This document shows positions 19,816 to 29,100 of a DNA stretch of 64,000 nucleotides, piece by piece. The translations under genes and the position numbers were made by a program. The stretch comes from CAZBDU01 sp964490725. Its GTDB lineage: Bacteria > Spirochaetota > Spirochaetia > SZUA-6 > DRHE01. Within the stretch, counting starts at the first letter, position 1. Each line of letters starts with the position of its first letter. The notes beneath the pieces are model-generated. The model was not told where the DNA came from and made no database searches. It was given only the letters and a program-made list of their open reading frames with translations. The stretch is from positions 41,138 to 105,137 of the forward strand of contig CAZBDU010000006.1 in NCBI GenBank assembly GCA_964490725.1, written 5' to 3'.

Positions 19816-21645
19816 TCAGGGCCAGGCGAGCTGCGGCTGGTAGTTCGGGACGCCTTCTTCGCTCCAGTTCCGCAAGGCGTAGTACCGCTTGAGCTCGGCC
19901 AGATAGTCGGCCCTGGGGACCGTCCGTCCGCTGGAACCTCCTGCGAGCAGCGGTTCCTCGAAGAACCTGGCCGGAAGCAGGTCGTCCGCCTCGGTAAGGC
20001 CGCACTTGAGGTTGTACACCCGGCCGAGCGTGACGATGTCGTTGGCGATACCCTTGAGCTCCTCCTGCCGTTTCTCCATGCCGGTGAGCAGGTACAGCAG
20101 CCGGGAGCAGTCCTCCCAGGTCAGCAGGTCACGGTTGAGGAAGCGGCAGAGGATGAAGCAATCCGCCACGGCGTTGAAGTCAATCATGTTGCGAACCAAC
20201 TCGGCCTTCCGTGCCAGCGAAAAGCGGTCCACCCTCCGGTCCGGCCCGGATAGCTCGTGGTCACGAGCGGACCCGGAGATGTCGCGGGCATAGGAGTTGG
20301 AGCTCAGATGGGTGGCCCCCCGATTGCCTACCCCATAGGTCACCGCCATCGACTGCACCCCGCGCGGGTCGTATCCTGCCGGCTCCAGCCCTTTGACATG
20401 GACGGCCAGGTCCTCCAGCCCCAGCTCCGCGGCCACCGCTCGCACTCCCTCGCCCAACAGGTGCCAGGCGCGCTCCCTCGAGGAGATTCCTTCCAGAAAC
20501 CGGAGCATGCCTTCCGTGTCCCCGTAGGCGATCCGGTAGCCCTTGGGCGCCCGCCCCTGTTCGGTGGCGTCCATGAGCAGCCCGAGCAGGTTCCCTCCGT
20601 GCATGGTGTCGATGCCCAGCCGGTCGCAGGTGTCGTTCAGCTTGATTATCCCGCGCAGGTCCCCGACGTCGCACAGGCCTCCGAACGCGTAGATCGTCTC
20701 GAACTCCGGCCCGTCGATCTCGATTCCGGCGTAGGGCCCGTCCTTGACCCGGTTGATGTGGGCGCAACGGATCGGGCACCCGCGGCAGCTGGAGCTCCGC
20801 ACCAGGGTGTGGCTGCGCATGTACTCGAAGTCGATCCGGTCCCGGGCGTTTGCCTCCCCCCGATGCCAATAGTGACTGGGGAACACCCCCAGCTCGTTCG
20901 CCTTGGAAACGAAGTTCACCGTCCCGGCCGCCGGGTACACCTTTCCCGTCCCGGGATGCTCGCGAATGCGCTCGAAGAGCTCTCTTACGTACTGCCGCAG
21001 CCCCTGGGGGTCGTGCACCTCCACCGTGCCAGTGCCCGTCAGGACCACGGCCTTGAGCCGCTTGGCGCCCATGACCGCCCCGGAACCCATCCGCCCGAAA
21101 TGGCGGTGCCGGTTGTGGCCGATGCAGGCGTAGCGCACGCGGTTCTCCCCGGCAGGGCCGATGGACAGCACCTGAGCGGAGGCGCCGGAGCGCTCCTTCA
21201 AGAGGGCCTCGGTCTCGTAGATGTCCCGTCCCCACAGCGAGGAGGCCTCCTCGATGGACACCTGCTCGTCGCGAATGGACACGAAGACCGGCCCCGCGGC
21301 GGCACCCTCGACGACGATGGCGTCGTAGCCCGCCTTCTTCATGAAGTGGCCGAAGCTTCCGCCCACGTAGGAGTCGGCGACCAGGCCGTTCAGGGGTGAT
21401 CGAGTGTACAGGCCCGCCCGAGTTGCCGTGGGCACCGAGGTCCCGCCTGCCGGACCGGCGACCAGGATCATCCGGTTTTCCGGCGAGAACGCATCGATCT
21501 TCACGGAGTTCTCCAGGAAATTCAGACAGGTGCCCAACCCTTTCCCGCCCAGGTACCGATCGACGGGCTGCGGGGGCAGCTCCTCCCGCGACACGCTTCC
21601 GCTCGTCAGGTCGATCCTCAGCACCGTCCCTCGATGGCCTTTCAT
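19816..21645 (-). CDS. Aldehyde:ferredoxin oxidoreductase (tungstopterin enzyme), first copy
   Basis: At 609 residues this is standard length for the AOR family, which oxidises aldehydes to acids with ferredoxin as acceptor. N-terminal GTVLRIDLTSG and YLGGKGLG, the pterin-binding GRMGSGAVMGAKRLKAV and the iron-sulfur cysteines CRGCPIRC (about residues 287-294) are present, with a fourth cysteine in DCFILCRF. The ATG at 21645 follows GGGGGG. It is the last gene of a long minus-strand operon that includes its own MoaD-like gene. Confidence 0.93.
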   Translation of the reverse strand: MKGHRGTVLRIDLTSGSVSREELPPQPVDRYLGGKGLGTCLNFLENSVKIDAFSPENRMILVAGPAGGTSVPTATRAGLYTRSPLNGLVADSYVGGSFGHFMKKAGYDAIVVEGAAAGPVFVSIRDEQVSIEEASSLWGRDIYETEALLKERSGASAQVLSIGPAGENRVRYACIGHNRHRHFGRMGSGAVMGAKRLKAVVLTGTGTVEVHDPQGLRQYVRELFERIREHPGTGKVYPAAGTVNFVSKANELGVFPSHYWHRGEANARDRIDFEYMRSHTLVRSSSCRGCPIRCAHINRVKDGPYAGIEIDGPEFETIYAFGGLCDVGDLRGIIKLNDTCDRLGIDTMHGGNLLGLLMDATEQGRAPKGYRIAYGDTEGMLRFLEGISSRERAWHLLGEGVRAVAAELGLEDLAVHVKGLEPAGYDPRGVQSMAVTYGVGNRGATHLSSNSYARDISGSARDHELSGPDRRVDRFSLARKAELVRNMIDFNAVADCFILCRFLNRDLLTWEDCSRLLYLLTGMEKRQEELKGIANDIVTLGRVYNLKCGLTEADDLLPARFFEEPLLAGGSSGRTVPRADYLAELKRYYALRNWSEEGVPNYQPQLAWP

Positions 21646-21745
21646 GGTTCCCCCCCGGCCAGCCGGGCTCCTGCGATCTACCCGCGGCCTGCCGTGCATT
21701 CGTGCCGTTCAGGCGCCCGCCGCCACGTGCTTCGAATGCCGCCGC

Positions 21746-22621
21746 TCATACTCCCGCCCAGGCGCTGAGCCCGCCGTCCACCACGATCACGGCCCCGGTG
21801 ACAAAGCTGGCCTGCGGCGATACCAGGTAAAGCGCGGCCCCTGCGATCTCTTCCGGGCGGCCCAGCCGGGCCATCGGCACGGAACCCAGGACCTGCCGCC
21901 CTCGCTCGGTGAGCCCTCCGTCCTCCTCCAGCAGGAGGAACCGGTTCTGCTCCGTGAGGATGAACCCGGGAGCGATGGCGTTCACCCGTATCCTGGGGGA
22001 ATACTCCCGGGCCATGTGGACGGCCAGCCACAGGGTGAAGCTGTCGGTGGCCGCCTTGCCGTTGGAGTACGCGACGGCCCGTGTGAGCGGGCGGGTGCCC
22101 GCTACGCTGGAAACGTTGAGAATGACCCCGGTCCCCTGTTCGGCGAACTCCCGCCCGACCTCCTGGGAAGGAATGACCGCGCTCAGGTAGTTCAGCCGGG
22201 TCACCCCTTCCAGCGCCCCGGTAGGGATGTCGAAGAAGGACAGCTCGGCGGAGGTCGTGGCTTCCCGACGGCTGCCGCCGGCGCCGTTTACCAGGATGTC
22301 CACGCTCCCGTGCCGCTCCAGGGTGCCGTGCAGCGCTTCCCGAACACTGCCTCGGTCCAGGACGTCGCAGGCGTGCGCCGACACGGCTCGCTCCGGACCG
22401 GACCCCGGTCCGCCGCATGCCGGTTCGCCGGGCGGCGGCGCCGGCCCCGTCGTGGGCGCCTGCGTCGCGATCTCGGCGGCCTTGCGTTCCGCCGCCTCTG
22501 CGGAGAGGTCCCAGATGGCTACGGCGGCGCCTTCGGCGGCCAGCGCCCGCGCGATCTCGCCACAGATGGCCCCCCCTCCGCCGGTGACCACCGCCACCTT
22601 CCCTTTCAAGCCCAGGTCCAC
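21746..22621 (-). CDS. SDR of the D-mannonate oxidoreductase/fructuronate reductase type
   Basis: This 291-residue SDR has cofactor motif TGGGGAICG, NGAGG, the serine of NVSSVAG and YSNGK. The block RVNAIAPGFILTEQNRFLLL and ending VDGGLSAWAGV match the SDR-type mannonate oxidoreductases (the UxuB-equivalent group), suggesting interconversion of a hexuronate and an aldonate. Residues about 68-95 are an unusual Pro/Gly/Ala-rich insertion not expected in this fold. It starts with GTG behind a G-run. The VOC gene stops 12 bases upstream. Confidence 0.82.
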   Translation of the reverse strand: MDLGLKGKVAVVTGGGGAICGEIARALAAEGAAVAIWDLSAEAAERKAAEIATQAPTTGPAPPPGEPACGGPGSGPERAVSAHACDVLDRGSVREALHGTLERHGSVDILVNGAGGSRREATTSAELSFFDIPTGALEGVTRLNYLSAVIPSQEVGREFAEQGTGVILNVSSVAGTRPLTRAVAYSNGKAATDSFTLWLAVHMAREYSPRIRVNAIAPGFILTEQNRFLLLEEDGGLTERGRQVLGSVPMARLGRPEEIAGAALYLVSPQASFVTGAVIVVDGGLSAWAGV

Positions 22622-22633
22622 GGCACCCCCCCG

Positions 22634-23065
22634 CTACGCCTGCCGGAGCTCGACGACTTCCCCGTCCGGGCCGCAGAAGTACACGATCCACACTCCGGGC
22701 CGGAACTCCACCGGCTCTCCCAAGAACTCCACGCCCCGCGCCTTCAGGCGTGCGCAGTCGGCCCGCACGTCATCGGAGCTGAAGCCCATATGAATGTGGC
22801 CCAGGTCCGCCTGTTTCCGCCGCCCCCCCGGGATCGGCTCTCCCCGCGGCCGGGTGTACTCGAAGAGCTCGAGCATGGCCTTCCCAGACTCCAGGTGGGC
22901 GATCCTGGCCAGACAGCCCGGCATCCCGACGACCTCATCGAGCTGGGAGTCCTCTCCGCAATCGATGATTCGAACCAGCTGGAGGCCAAGCAGCTCACGG
23001 TAGAAGGCGATGGAGCGCTCCAGATCGGAGACGCTCAAGGCAACATGTTCGAGACCCTTGATCAC
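22634..23065 (-). CDS. VOC/glyoxalase-family protein
   Basis: The 143-residue protein consists of two beta-alpha-beta-beta-beta modules of the vicinal-oxygen-chelate fold. Likely metal ligands are His in GLEHVALSV, Glu in MLELFEY, His in LGHIHMGF and Glu in GEVVELRQ. I chose GTG at 23065 because AGGGGAGG lies seven bases upstream. A TTG ten codons earlier is possible. It could be an epimerase, lyase or glyoxalase acting on a pathway intermediate. The family does not fix the reaction. Confidence 0.85.
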   Translation of the reverse strand: MIKGLEHVALSVSDLERSIAFYRELLGLQLVRIIDCGEDSQLDEVVGMPGCLARIAHLESGKAMLELFEYTRPRGEPIPGGRRKQADLGHIHMGFSSDDVRADCARLKARGVEFLGEPVEFRPGVWIVYFCGPDGEVVELRQA

Positions 23066-23100
23066 GCAGAGACCTCCCCTACCGGATTTGCCCAACCCGC

Positions 23101-23385
23101 CTAGCCGCCGGCAACCATCGGCACAAGAGTAACGGTCTGCCCATCCGTCAGAATCTCCTCGCTGCCTGCCGCACGGCCGTTCAGGATGGCCAGAGCGACC
23201 GCCCTGCCGTCCCGCGAGTAGAAGACGGATTCACAATCCCGTCCGTGCCTGCTCACGATCTGGCGGAGCAGCGAATCGATGGAGACCGGCCCCGGGAAGA
23301 GGTACTGCTCTGTCCGCCTGCCCAGATCCACAGCGATCTGGCCCACGTACCGGGCTCGAACCCTCACTGCGCTCATGGGGCGCAT
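23101..23385 (-). CDS. MoaD/ThiS-like sulfur-carrier protein, first copy
   Basis: This 94-residue beta-grasp protein ends in MVAGG, the di-glycine that is activated as a thiocarboxylate. Such genes commonly accompany AOR genes and probably help build the tungstopterin. The ATG at 23385 is ten bases behind GGAGG. ATG at 23376 is the alternative. It lies between the FGGY kinase and VOC genes in the AOR operon. A second, only distantly similar MoaD follows the other AOR gene at 32.3 kb. Confidence 0.83.
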   Translation of the reverse strand: MRPMSAVRVRARYVGQIAVDLGRRTEQYLFPGPVSIDSLLRQIVSRHGRDCESVFYSRDGRAVALAILNGRAAGSEEILTDGQTVTLVPMVAGG

Positions 23386-23492
23386 GGCAGCGAATCCTCC
23401 AGCCGCCGATGTGTCGAGCAAGACGAGCACATGCCGACAGCATACAGCAAAGCGGCTGCACCGGGCCACCACCCGCCTCTCTGCCGCACGCC

Positions 23493-24839
23493 TCAGACCG
23501 TCTTCTCCGCCGATTCCACAGCCGTCGCGTGGCCCATCCAGGCCAGGCGGCCGGCGCCCCGCAGGGTGGCATCGGACACCTCCTGCCAGGCCACCCCGGG
23601 GAAGCTTCGCTTCTTCAGCTCCAGGAGTGCGCGCAGCCCCCCTCCGGTGCAGCGGATGCGGCCAGTGGGCTGCCAGCGTGCCTCATACAGTCGGTAGCGG
23701 CTCCTCATCTCCCGCACCAGCGCTTGACAGGTGGCCCGCAGGAAATCGTCACGCGTCGAGCTCAGGCTCAGGCCTCGATAGGAGGCGCTGCGCTGCCGGA
23801 AACTGGTCCGGTCTCCGGACAGGTACGGCGTCATGCGGACCTCCGTCGGGGGCCCCTTCAGCACCTGGGGCAGGTGCTTCTCGAAGAACTCCTTGCGGCT
23901 CATGTCCCGATAGAGCTCGCGGCGGACCCATTCGATCGCCTCCCCCCCGGTGGGGATGATGTTCATGATCAGCCACTTTCCAGGCACCACGTGCGTCCGG
24001 ATCAGGTAGCGGGGGGAAGGTACGGGCCGCGCAGTGGAAAGCACCATTACCTCCACCGTTCCGGTAGCGTTCAGGATCTCTCCCTCGTCCACGACATCCG
24101 CCCCGAAGGAGGCGCAGGCCGTGTCACCTCCACCCATGACCACCGGAGTTCCGGCGGGCAGCCCGGTCTCCCGGCAGGCCTGCTCTGTCACTCGACCCAC
24201 TACCCCCGCCGAGGGCACGATCGGGGGCAGCCGTTCGGGATCCAGGCCGAGCGTGGCCGTCACCCCGCGGTCCCAGTCCGAGCGCTCCATGGTGTCGAAC
24301 AATCCGGTGAAGGAGGCGTTGGAAGGATCCATTCCCCACTGGCCTGTCAACCGACGGGCCAGGAAGGTGTTGGTGTGGCCGAAGTAGCGTGTCCTCTGGT
24401 ACACCTCCGGCTCGTGTTCCCGAATCCACAGCATGCTCGTAAGGGAGCATCCCCCCGGAAAAGGCAGGTTGGCCGCCACGGCCAGGAACCTTTCCTCGCC
24501 GATGCGGTCCAGCGCCCAGCGGGCTTCGCGCACACTCCGACGGTCCAGGTGGATGAGCGCGGGGCGAAGCGGCGTCCCGTCTTCCGACAGAGGCACCAGC
24601 CCCGGGCAGAGCACCGAGATCCCGACCGCACGCACCGGCGGCCCCTGGGCCACCAGCCTGCGCGTGACAGCCGCCGTCTGCTTCCAAACCCGCTCGAAGT
24701 CCAGCTCCACGTGATGCCGCCGCGGGGTGGCATAGGCGTAGCCGGCGGAAAGGCGGGAGACGATCGAGCCGGATCTATCGAGCAACCCCGCCTTCACCGA
24801 CGAGGTCCCCGCATCGATCGCGAATACCAGATCTTCCAT
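23493..24839 (-). CDS. FGGY-family carbohydrate kinase
   Basis: The 448-residue ATP-dependent kinase has N-terminal DAGTSSVKAGLLD (phosphate loop), a middle segment with DPSNASFTGLFD, and the C-terminal ATP region GGGDTACASFGAD and ATGTVEV. The family includes xylulo-, glucono- and related kinases. This member is somewhat short (usual 480-520 residues). It would phosphorylate the imported or converted sugar. It starts 37 bases after the DJ-1 gene stop on the same transcript. Confidence 0.9.
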   Translation of the reverse strand: MEDLVFAIDAGTSSVKAGLLDRSGSIVSRLSAGYAYATPRRHHVELDFERVWKQTAAVTRRLVAQGPPVRAVGISVLCPGLVPLSEDGTPLRPALIHLDRRSVREARWALDRIGEERFLAVAANLPFPGGCSLTSMLWIREHEPEVYQRTRYFGHTNTFLARRLTGQWGMDPSNASFTGLFDTMERSDWDRGVTATLGLDPERLPPIVPSAGVVGRVTEQACRETGLPAGTPVVMGGGDTACASFGADVVDEGEILNATGTVEVMVLSTARPVPSPRYLIRTHVVPGKWLIMNIIPTGGEAIEWVRRELYRDMSRKEFFEKHLPQVLKGPPTEVRMTPYLSGDRTSFRQRSASYRGLSLSSTRDDFLRATCQALVREMRSRYRLYEARWQPTGRIRCTGGGLRALLELKKRSFPGVAWQEVSDATLRGAGRLAWMGHATAVESAEKTV

Positions 24840-24876
24840 GGAAGGGACTGTGCTCTCCTGGAGGCGGGTGCTGACC

Positions 24877-26196
24877 TCAGACGTCCATCAACGCTACGGA
24901 GATTGCATCGAGGAACTCCGGAATCTCCGGAGGCGTGCGGCCGGTCACGATCGGCCCGTCGATGGCCGCCGCCCATTCCGCAGGCTTGAACTCACCCCCC
25001 ATGATCTCGACGGAGTCCCTGGAAGCCAGCCAGCCGGTAAGCTTTCTGCCCTGGACCAGGTCGGCTGCAGCCAGCGGAATCGCACCGTGACAGATGGCTG
25101 CAATCAGCTTCCCCGCCGCGTAGGCCTCTTTCACCCATTCCGTCGTCCCCGTGGCCACCACATTCCACGGGTTGAACGCGCCCGTGATGATGGCCACGTC
25201 GAACTCGGACATCTTGAGATCCTCGAGCTTGCGGATCGAGTAGAAGCTGTCCGGAATCTCCTGGAAGGGAATCGACACACCGAAGTTACCGACCACGACA
25301 TCCAGGCCGACCAGCGGTGGCCTGGATTTCATCTCGGGAGGGAACTTGCCGATGATCACCTCGGCGCCGCGGTACATGAGCTCCATCGCCGGCACCACGA
25401 GCTCGATGTCTTCGAAATCCTCGCCTACCAGCAGCATGGCCCGTTTGCCGGCCAGCCGGTCTTTCCATGGGTCCTCGAACCCCGATTCGAACACCCCGCA
25501 CAACGCCCTGAGGAACGACGGGGTATCCACCGTCGATCTGGCCGTCACGAGTTTGCCGTCCACGACCACCGGTTGAGATTCGAACCTGGCGATCTTCTTC
25601 AGCATGTAGTCCACGGTGCGGTCCCCGGTGCACCTCTTCCCTTTCATGAGGCCCGCGCCGATCAGGGGCATCACCCCCGCGCCGATCGCGCCGACGGAAG
25701 CGCCCCGCTGGAACGCCGCCTTGATGAATTCAATCACCGGAGCCTCGGTTACCATGACGTCCGCCGAGTGGCCGCCCAGGACCACGACCGCATCATACTC
25801 CTCGGCATCGGCTCCCTGGAGACTCCTGTAGAGAGAGGACTTGTCACCGCTCATGACGGGGATCGGATCGACGCTCAGATCCCACATTCCCCGGACGCCC
25901 TTGGCGGCGATGTTGGGCCGAACGAACTTCCAGGTCACCCAGTCCACCAGGAGGAACTCGCACTTGCCGCCGAGCTCACCGATGTAGGACACCAGATAGT
26001 AGGCCTGAAAGTCACTGAACTCGCTGGCCACGATCACCCCTACTTTCCTGCCCGCCAGAGGCCCTTTGGGCTTGGTGTTGCCGCCGTGGGGTCCTGTCCA
26101 GGCGATCACATCGCCGTCCCGCACGATTTCGATACCTGTCCGCCTGGCCAACTCGAGGGTCGGACCGCCCATCTTCTTCTCGATCTGTCTGCTCAT
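24877..26196 (-). CDS. Tandem DJ-1/PfpI domain protein
   Basis: The 439-residue protein has two DJ-1/PfpI (class I glutamine amidotransferase-like) domains. The first (about residues 48-215, starting RKVGVIVASEFSDFQAYYLV) has GAIGAGVMPL where the nucleophile elbow should be and lacks the cysteine. The second (about 245-430, starting RAMLLVGEDFEDIELVVP) has a normal AAICHGAIPL elbow with cysteine near residue 367. Single-domain relatives act on glyoxals or as deglycases, hydratases or chaperones. Its ATG overlaps the ABC ATPase stop by four bases. Confidence 0.86.
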   Translation of the reverse strand: MSRQIEKKMGGPTLELARRTGIEIVRDGDVIAWTGPHGGNTKPKGPLAGRKVGVIVASEFSDFQAYYLVSYIGELGGKCEFLLVDWVTWKFVRPNIAAKGVRGMWDLSVDPIPVMSGDKSSLYRSLQGADAEEYDAVVVLGGHSADVMVTEAPVIEFIKAAFQRGASVGAIGAGVMPLIGAGLMKGKRCTGDRTVDYMLKKIARFESQPVVVDGKLVTARSTVDTPSFLRALCGVFESGFEDPWKDRLAGKRAMLLVGEDFEDIELVVPAMELMYRGAEVIIGKFPPEMKSRPPLVGLDVVVGNFGVSIPFQEIPDSFYSIRKLEDLKMSEFDVAIITGAFNPWNVVATGTTEWVKEAYAAGKLIAAICHGAIPLAAADLVQGRKLTGWLASRDSVEIMGGEFKPAEWAAAIDGPIVTGRTPPEIPEFLDAISVALMDV

Positions 26197-27749
26197 ACTG
26201 TACCTGCCTGCCCCTGCTCTGCCCGTCTTTCTCTCTCTTCCGATACCTGGAACTCGGAAATGCAGTTGCCGATCCTGGCACTGATCTCCGGGTAGTTCTT
26301 GCTGGCGTTGTCGATCTCACCGACGATTCTGTTCCCGGAAAAGACCAGAATCCGGTTGGCCAGCTTGATGATCTCCGGCATGTCGGAAGAGATCAGAATG
26401 ATGCTCTTCTTCTTCCTGGCCAAGTCAAAGATCAACCGCGCAAAATACTCCTTGGCACCGACATCCACTCCCACCGTGGGCTCGTCGATGATCAGGATGC
26501 GGCTGTCTGCCGCCAGCCATTTCGCGATGTTGATCTTCTGCTGGTTCCCGCCGCTCAGGTTGCCGACTTTCTGCTTCAGCCCGTAGGTTTTGACCTCCAG
26601 ATTCCGGACCTGCTCCCAGCTGATGTCGGACTCCCTTTTCCCGAACACGACGCCGAACCAGTTGGAGATCCGATCCCAGACCGTGATGGTGATGTTTGTC
26701 TTGATCGACTCGGTCATGATCAGACCGTCTTTGCGCCGGTCTTCGGTGACGTAGGCCAGGCCGTAGCGCGCCATGGCGTGGTAGATGGAGTGGATGCGGG
26801 CCTTCTTTCCGTCGACGAAGATCTCGCCGCTGTCGTATTTGTCCTTGCCGATGACCATCTTGGCCACTTCCGTACGGCCGGCGCCGATCAGCCCGTAGAA
26901 GCCAAGGATTTCGCCCTCGTACAGCTCGAAGCACACATCGTGGGCCTTCTGTTCCCGGGTGAGGTGTTTCACCTCCAGGACTTTCTTCGCGCCGTCTGTC
27001 TGCAACGTGCCAAGGTTGCTGGTATCCTCTTCGCGGCCGATCATGGCCTTGACGATCCGCCTGCGGTCCATGTTGGCCGCCTCATCGGTAACCACGCAGT
27101 GGCCGTCCCGCAGGACGCTCACCCGGTCCGCCACCTGCAGCACTTCCTCGAGGATGTGGGAGACGAAGATGATCAGGACCCCGCTTCGTTTCAACTGGTC
27201 CATCACCTGGAACAGGTCCTGGGTGTCCCCTTTCGACAGCGACGCGGTGGGCTCGTCCAGCATCAGAATCCGGATGTTCGAGGATATCGCCTTTGCGATT
27301 ACGGCGAGCTGCCGCTGGGCAATGCTCAACCGGTGGATGGGTGTCGCCGGGTCCACGTGCAGACCAACGATGTCCAGGTATTTCCTGGCCCCGCTGTTGA
27401 TCTCCGCCCAGTTGAGGACGCCGCCCTTGCTGCGCGAAGACAGCTTGTCCAGCATGATGTTTTCAGCGATGCTGGCCAGGGGGACCACCTGGAGGTCCTG
27501 GTAGACCGTCTGGATGCCGTTCTCGAAAGCCTCCCGCGTGCTGTGCGCCTGGTAGGGCTCGCCGTTCAGGAATACGGCGCTGCCCTTGTCCGCGTGCTCG
27601 AAGCCCGAGATGATCTTGATCAGCGTGCTCTTCCCGGCGCCGTTCTCACCCAGCAGCGCGTGAACCGTGCCGGCCTCGAACGTGATCGACACATCCTCAA
27701 GGGCCTTGACCCCGGGATAGGTCTTGCTGACATTCCTTAGCTCCAGCAA
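26193..27749 (-). CDS. CUT2 sugar ABC transporter ATPase (RbsA-like), transporter 1
   Basis: This 518-residue protein has two fused nucleotide-binding domains. The first has Walker A LLGENGAGKST, signature LSIAQRQLAV and Walker B LMLDEPTAS. The second has the degenerate P-loop GLIGAGRTEV usual in this family, LSGGNQQK and LIIDEPTVGVDVG. I chose TTG at 27749, which gives the family N-terminus LLELRNVSKTYPG. The frame extends upstream to a GTG at 27848, but that codon lies in a hairpin stem. Natural substrates of the class are pentoses, hexoses and related compounds. Confidence 0.9.
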   Translation of the reverse strand: MLELRNVSKTYPGVKALEDVSITFEAGTVHALLGENGAGKSTLIKIISGFEHADKGSAVFLNGEPYQAHSTREAFENGIQTVYQDLQVVPLASIAENIMLDKLSSRSKGGVLNWAEINSGARKYLDIVGLHVDPATPIHRLSIAQRQLAVIAKAISSNIRILMLDEPTASLSKGDTQDLFQVMDQLKRSGVLIIFVSHILEEVLQVADRVSVLRDGHCVVTDEAANMDRRRIVKAMIGREEDTSNLGTLQTDGAKKVLEVKHLTREQKAHDVCFELYEGEILGFYGLIGAGRTEVAKMVIGKDKYDSGEIFVDGKKARIHSIYHAMARYGLAYVTEDRRKDGLIMTESIKTNITITVWDRISNWFGVVFGKRESDISWEQVRNLEVKTYGLKQKVGNLSGGNQQKINIAKWLAADSRILIIDEPTVGVDVGAKEYFARLIFDLARKKKSIILISSDMPEIIKLANRILVFSGNRIVGEIDNASKNYPEISARIGNCISEFQVSEERERRAEQGQAGTV

Positions 27750-27816
27750 AGCTCCCAGTCTCCCCTGTGTTTCGGAACGAGATCCGGTACCGTGGACCCC
27801 TTCGCGAACCGAACCT

Positions 27817-27849
27817 GGTGGGCACCCGTTGCGCGAACGGGTGCCCACC
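27817..27849 (-). terminator. Intercistronic hairpin between sugar-binding protein and ATPase genes
   Basis: There is a perfect 14-bp inverted repeat (GGTGGGCACCCGTT pairing with AACGGGTGCCCACC) with a five-base loop, and no T-run. Its position directly after the binding-protein gene fits an mRNA-stabilising or partial-termination element that keeps the binding protein more abundant than the ATPase. Confidence 0.75.
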
Positions 27850-27901
27850 TGTCATTGACGACAACCTTCGACAGAGGCGCCTCGACCGCTGCCTCGATGA
27901 G

Positions 27902-28912
27902 CTACTTCGGTGGATCGAAGTAGTCCGACTTGAGGGAGCTGAGCATCTCCTGCGCGTCGGCTTTGATGATCTCTTTGTAGGTGTCCACGTTGCTCTTGTC
28001 AATCAGGAAGGAGCCGGAGTCGATGAAGTACTTCCCCTTCTTGACCGTGTAGCCTGCCCGCAGAAGCCTCAGACCTTCCAGGGCCACGTAGGCCTGCCCG
28101 TAGGGGGCCTGGGACATGGTCCCGGTCACGTAGCCGTCCTTGATCGCCTGCAGGACCTTCGGGTCGTCGTCGATGGCGATGAACTTGATCCGCTTGTCCC
28201 CTATCTCGCGCAGCAGCCCGGCATTGACCACCGAGGCCACGTAGGCGGTGGAGATCATCCCGTCGACTTCGTTGCCGCGGGTGGAGAGGAAGGCATCGAT
28301 CTTCGAAGTGGCGGCCTCGAAGGAATCGACCGAAGAGATCTCCTGCAGCAGCTTCACGTCCGGGTACTTGTTGATGACCTTCTCGATTGCCGCTTTGCGC
28401 AGCAGGGTGTTCGGATCGGACAGCTCACCCAGCAGGTTGACGATGTTGCCCTTGCCGCCCATGGCCTTGATCAGGAGCTCTGCGCCCGTAGCGGCCGACT
28501 TGGCCACGTCGGTGGCGATGCACAGCTCGGCATCGGTCGGGAGCTTGGCCTGCCCCCCTACCAGAATGACCGGAATGCCCTCCTCCTTCAGCTCGGTGAT
28601 GGTGGCATTGACCGATTCGGGATGACCGGGCCACAGGGCGAAAGCATTGTACCCCTGGGCGGTCATGGCCTCGATGATCACGTTCTCCTCTTCCATGTCG
28701 AAGTGTTGGGTGGCCCGGTAGTCGGTGGGAATACCGGTTGCCTCCATATAGTCCTTGGCCGCCGTGCGCATCGGGTCGAAGTAGGGGTGGAGAACCCCGA
28801 CGACCGCGAACTTGTCGGCACTCTTCGTAGCGCCTTCACTGGTGCCCTCGGCTGTGACGACCATCGCGACCGTCAGAATGAGGGCGAGTGCTAGCAGTGT
28901 CACCTTCTTCAT
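27902..28912 (-). CDS. CUT2 sugar ABC transporter substrate-binding protein, transporter 1
   Basis: The 336-residue periplasmic-binding protein of the RbsB/XylF type has a signal peptide (KKVTLLALALILTVAMVV) followed by a Thr/Ser/Glu linker. Two Rossmann lobes follow, with KFAVVGVLHPYFDPM, DGMISTAYVASVV and KFIAIDDDPK. ATG at 28912 is preferred because GAGGAG lies five bases upstream. It is probably soluble in the periplasm, as no lipobox cysteine is seen. It follows the permease gene after 188 bases. Confidence 0.9.
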   Translation of the reverse strand: MKKVTLLALALILTVAMVVTAEGTSEGATKSADKFAVVGVLHPYFDPMRTAAKDYMEATGIPTDYRATQHFDMEEENVIIEAMTAQGYNAFALWPGHPESVNATITELKEEGIPVILVGGQAKLPTDAELCIATDVAKSAATGAELLIKAMGGKGNIVNLLGELSDPNTLLRKAAIEKVINKYPDVKLLQEISSVDSFEAATSKIDAFLSTRGNEVDGMISTAYVASVVNAGLLREIGDKRIKFIAIDDDPKVLQAIKDGYVTGTMSQAPYGQAYVALEGLRLLRAGYTVKKGKYFIDSGSFLIDKSNVDTYKEIIKADAQEMLSSLKSDYFDPPK

Positions 28913-29100
28913 GTTCACTCCTCGTAGTGGTTTGTCTGCAGGTCCTCATCAACGAACCCACTGCTCAGGAACCGGCCGGCGCCCATTCTCCCGTCCACAC
29001 CGACCGCCGTTCGTAGCGCCACCTCCTTTCCATTCCCCCCGAATCCAGCTCGGGCGTGCAAGCGTCGGGCCCGGGCCCGCCTGCCAGCCCCTCGGGATCC

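Noticed and set aside
27747..27848. Upstream GTG at 27848 as the start of the transporter 1 ATPase.
   Set aside because: The codon lies within a perfect hairpin stem, and the added 33 residues are not like the family N-terminus.
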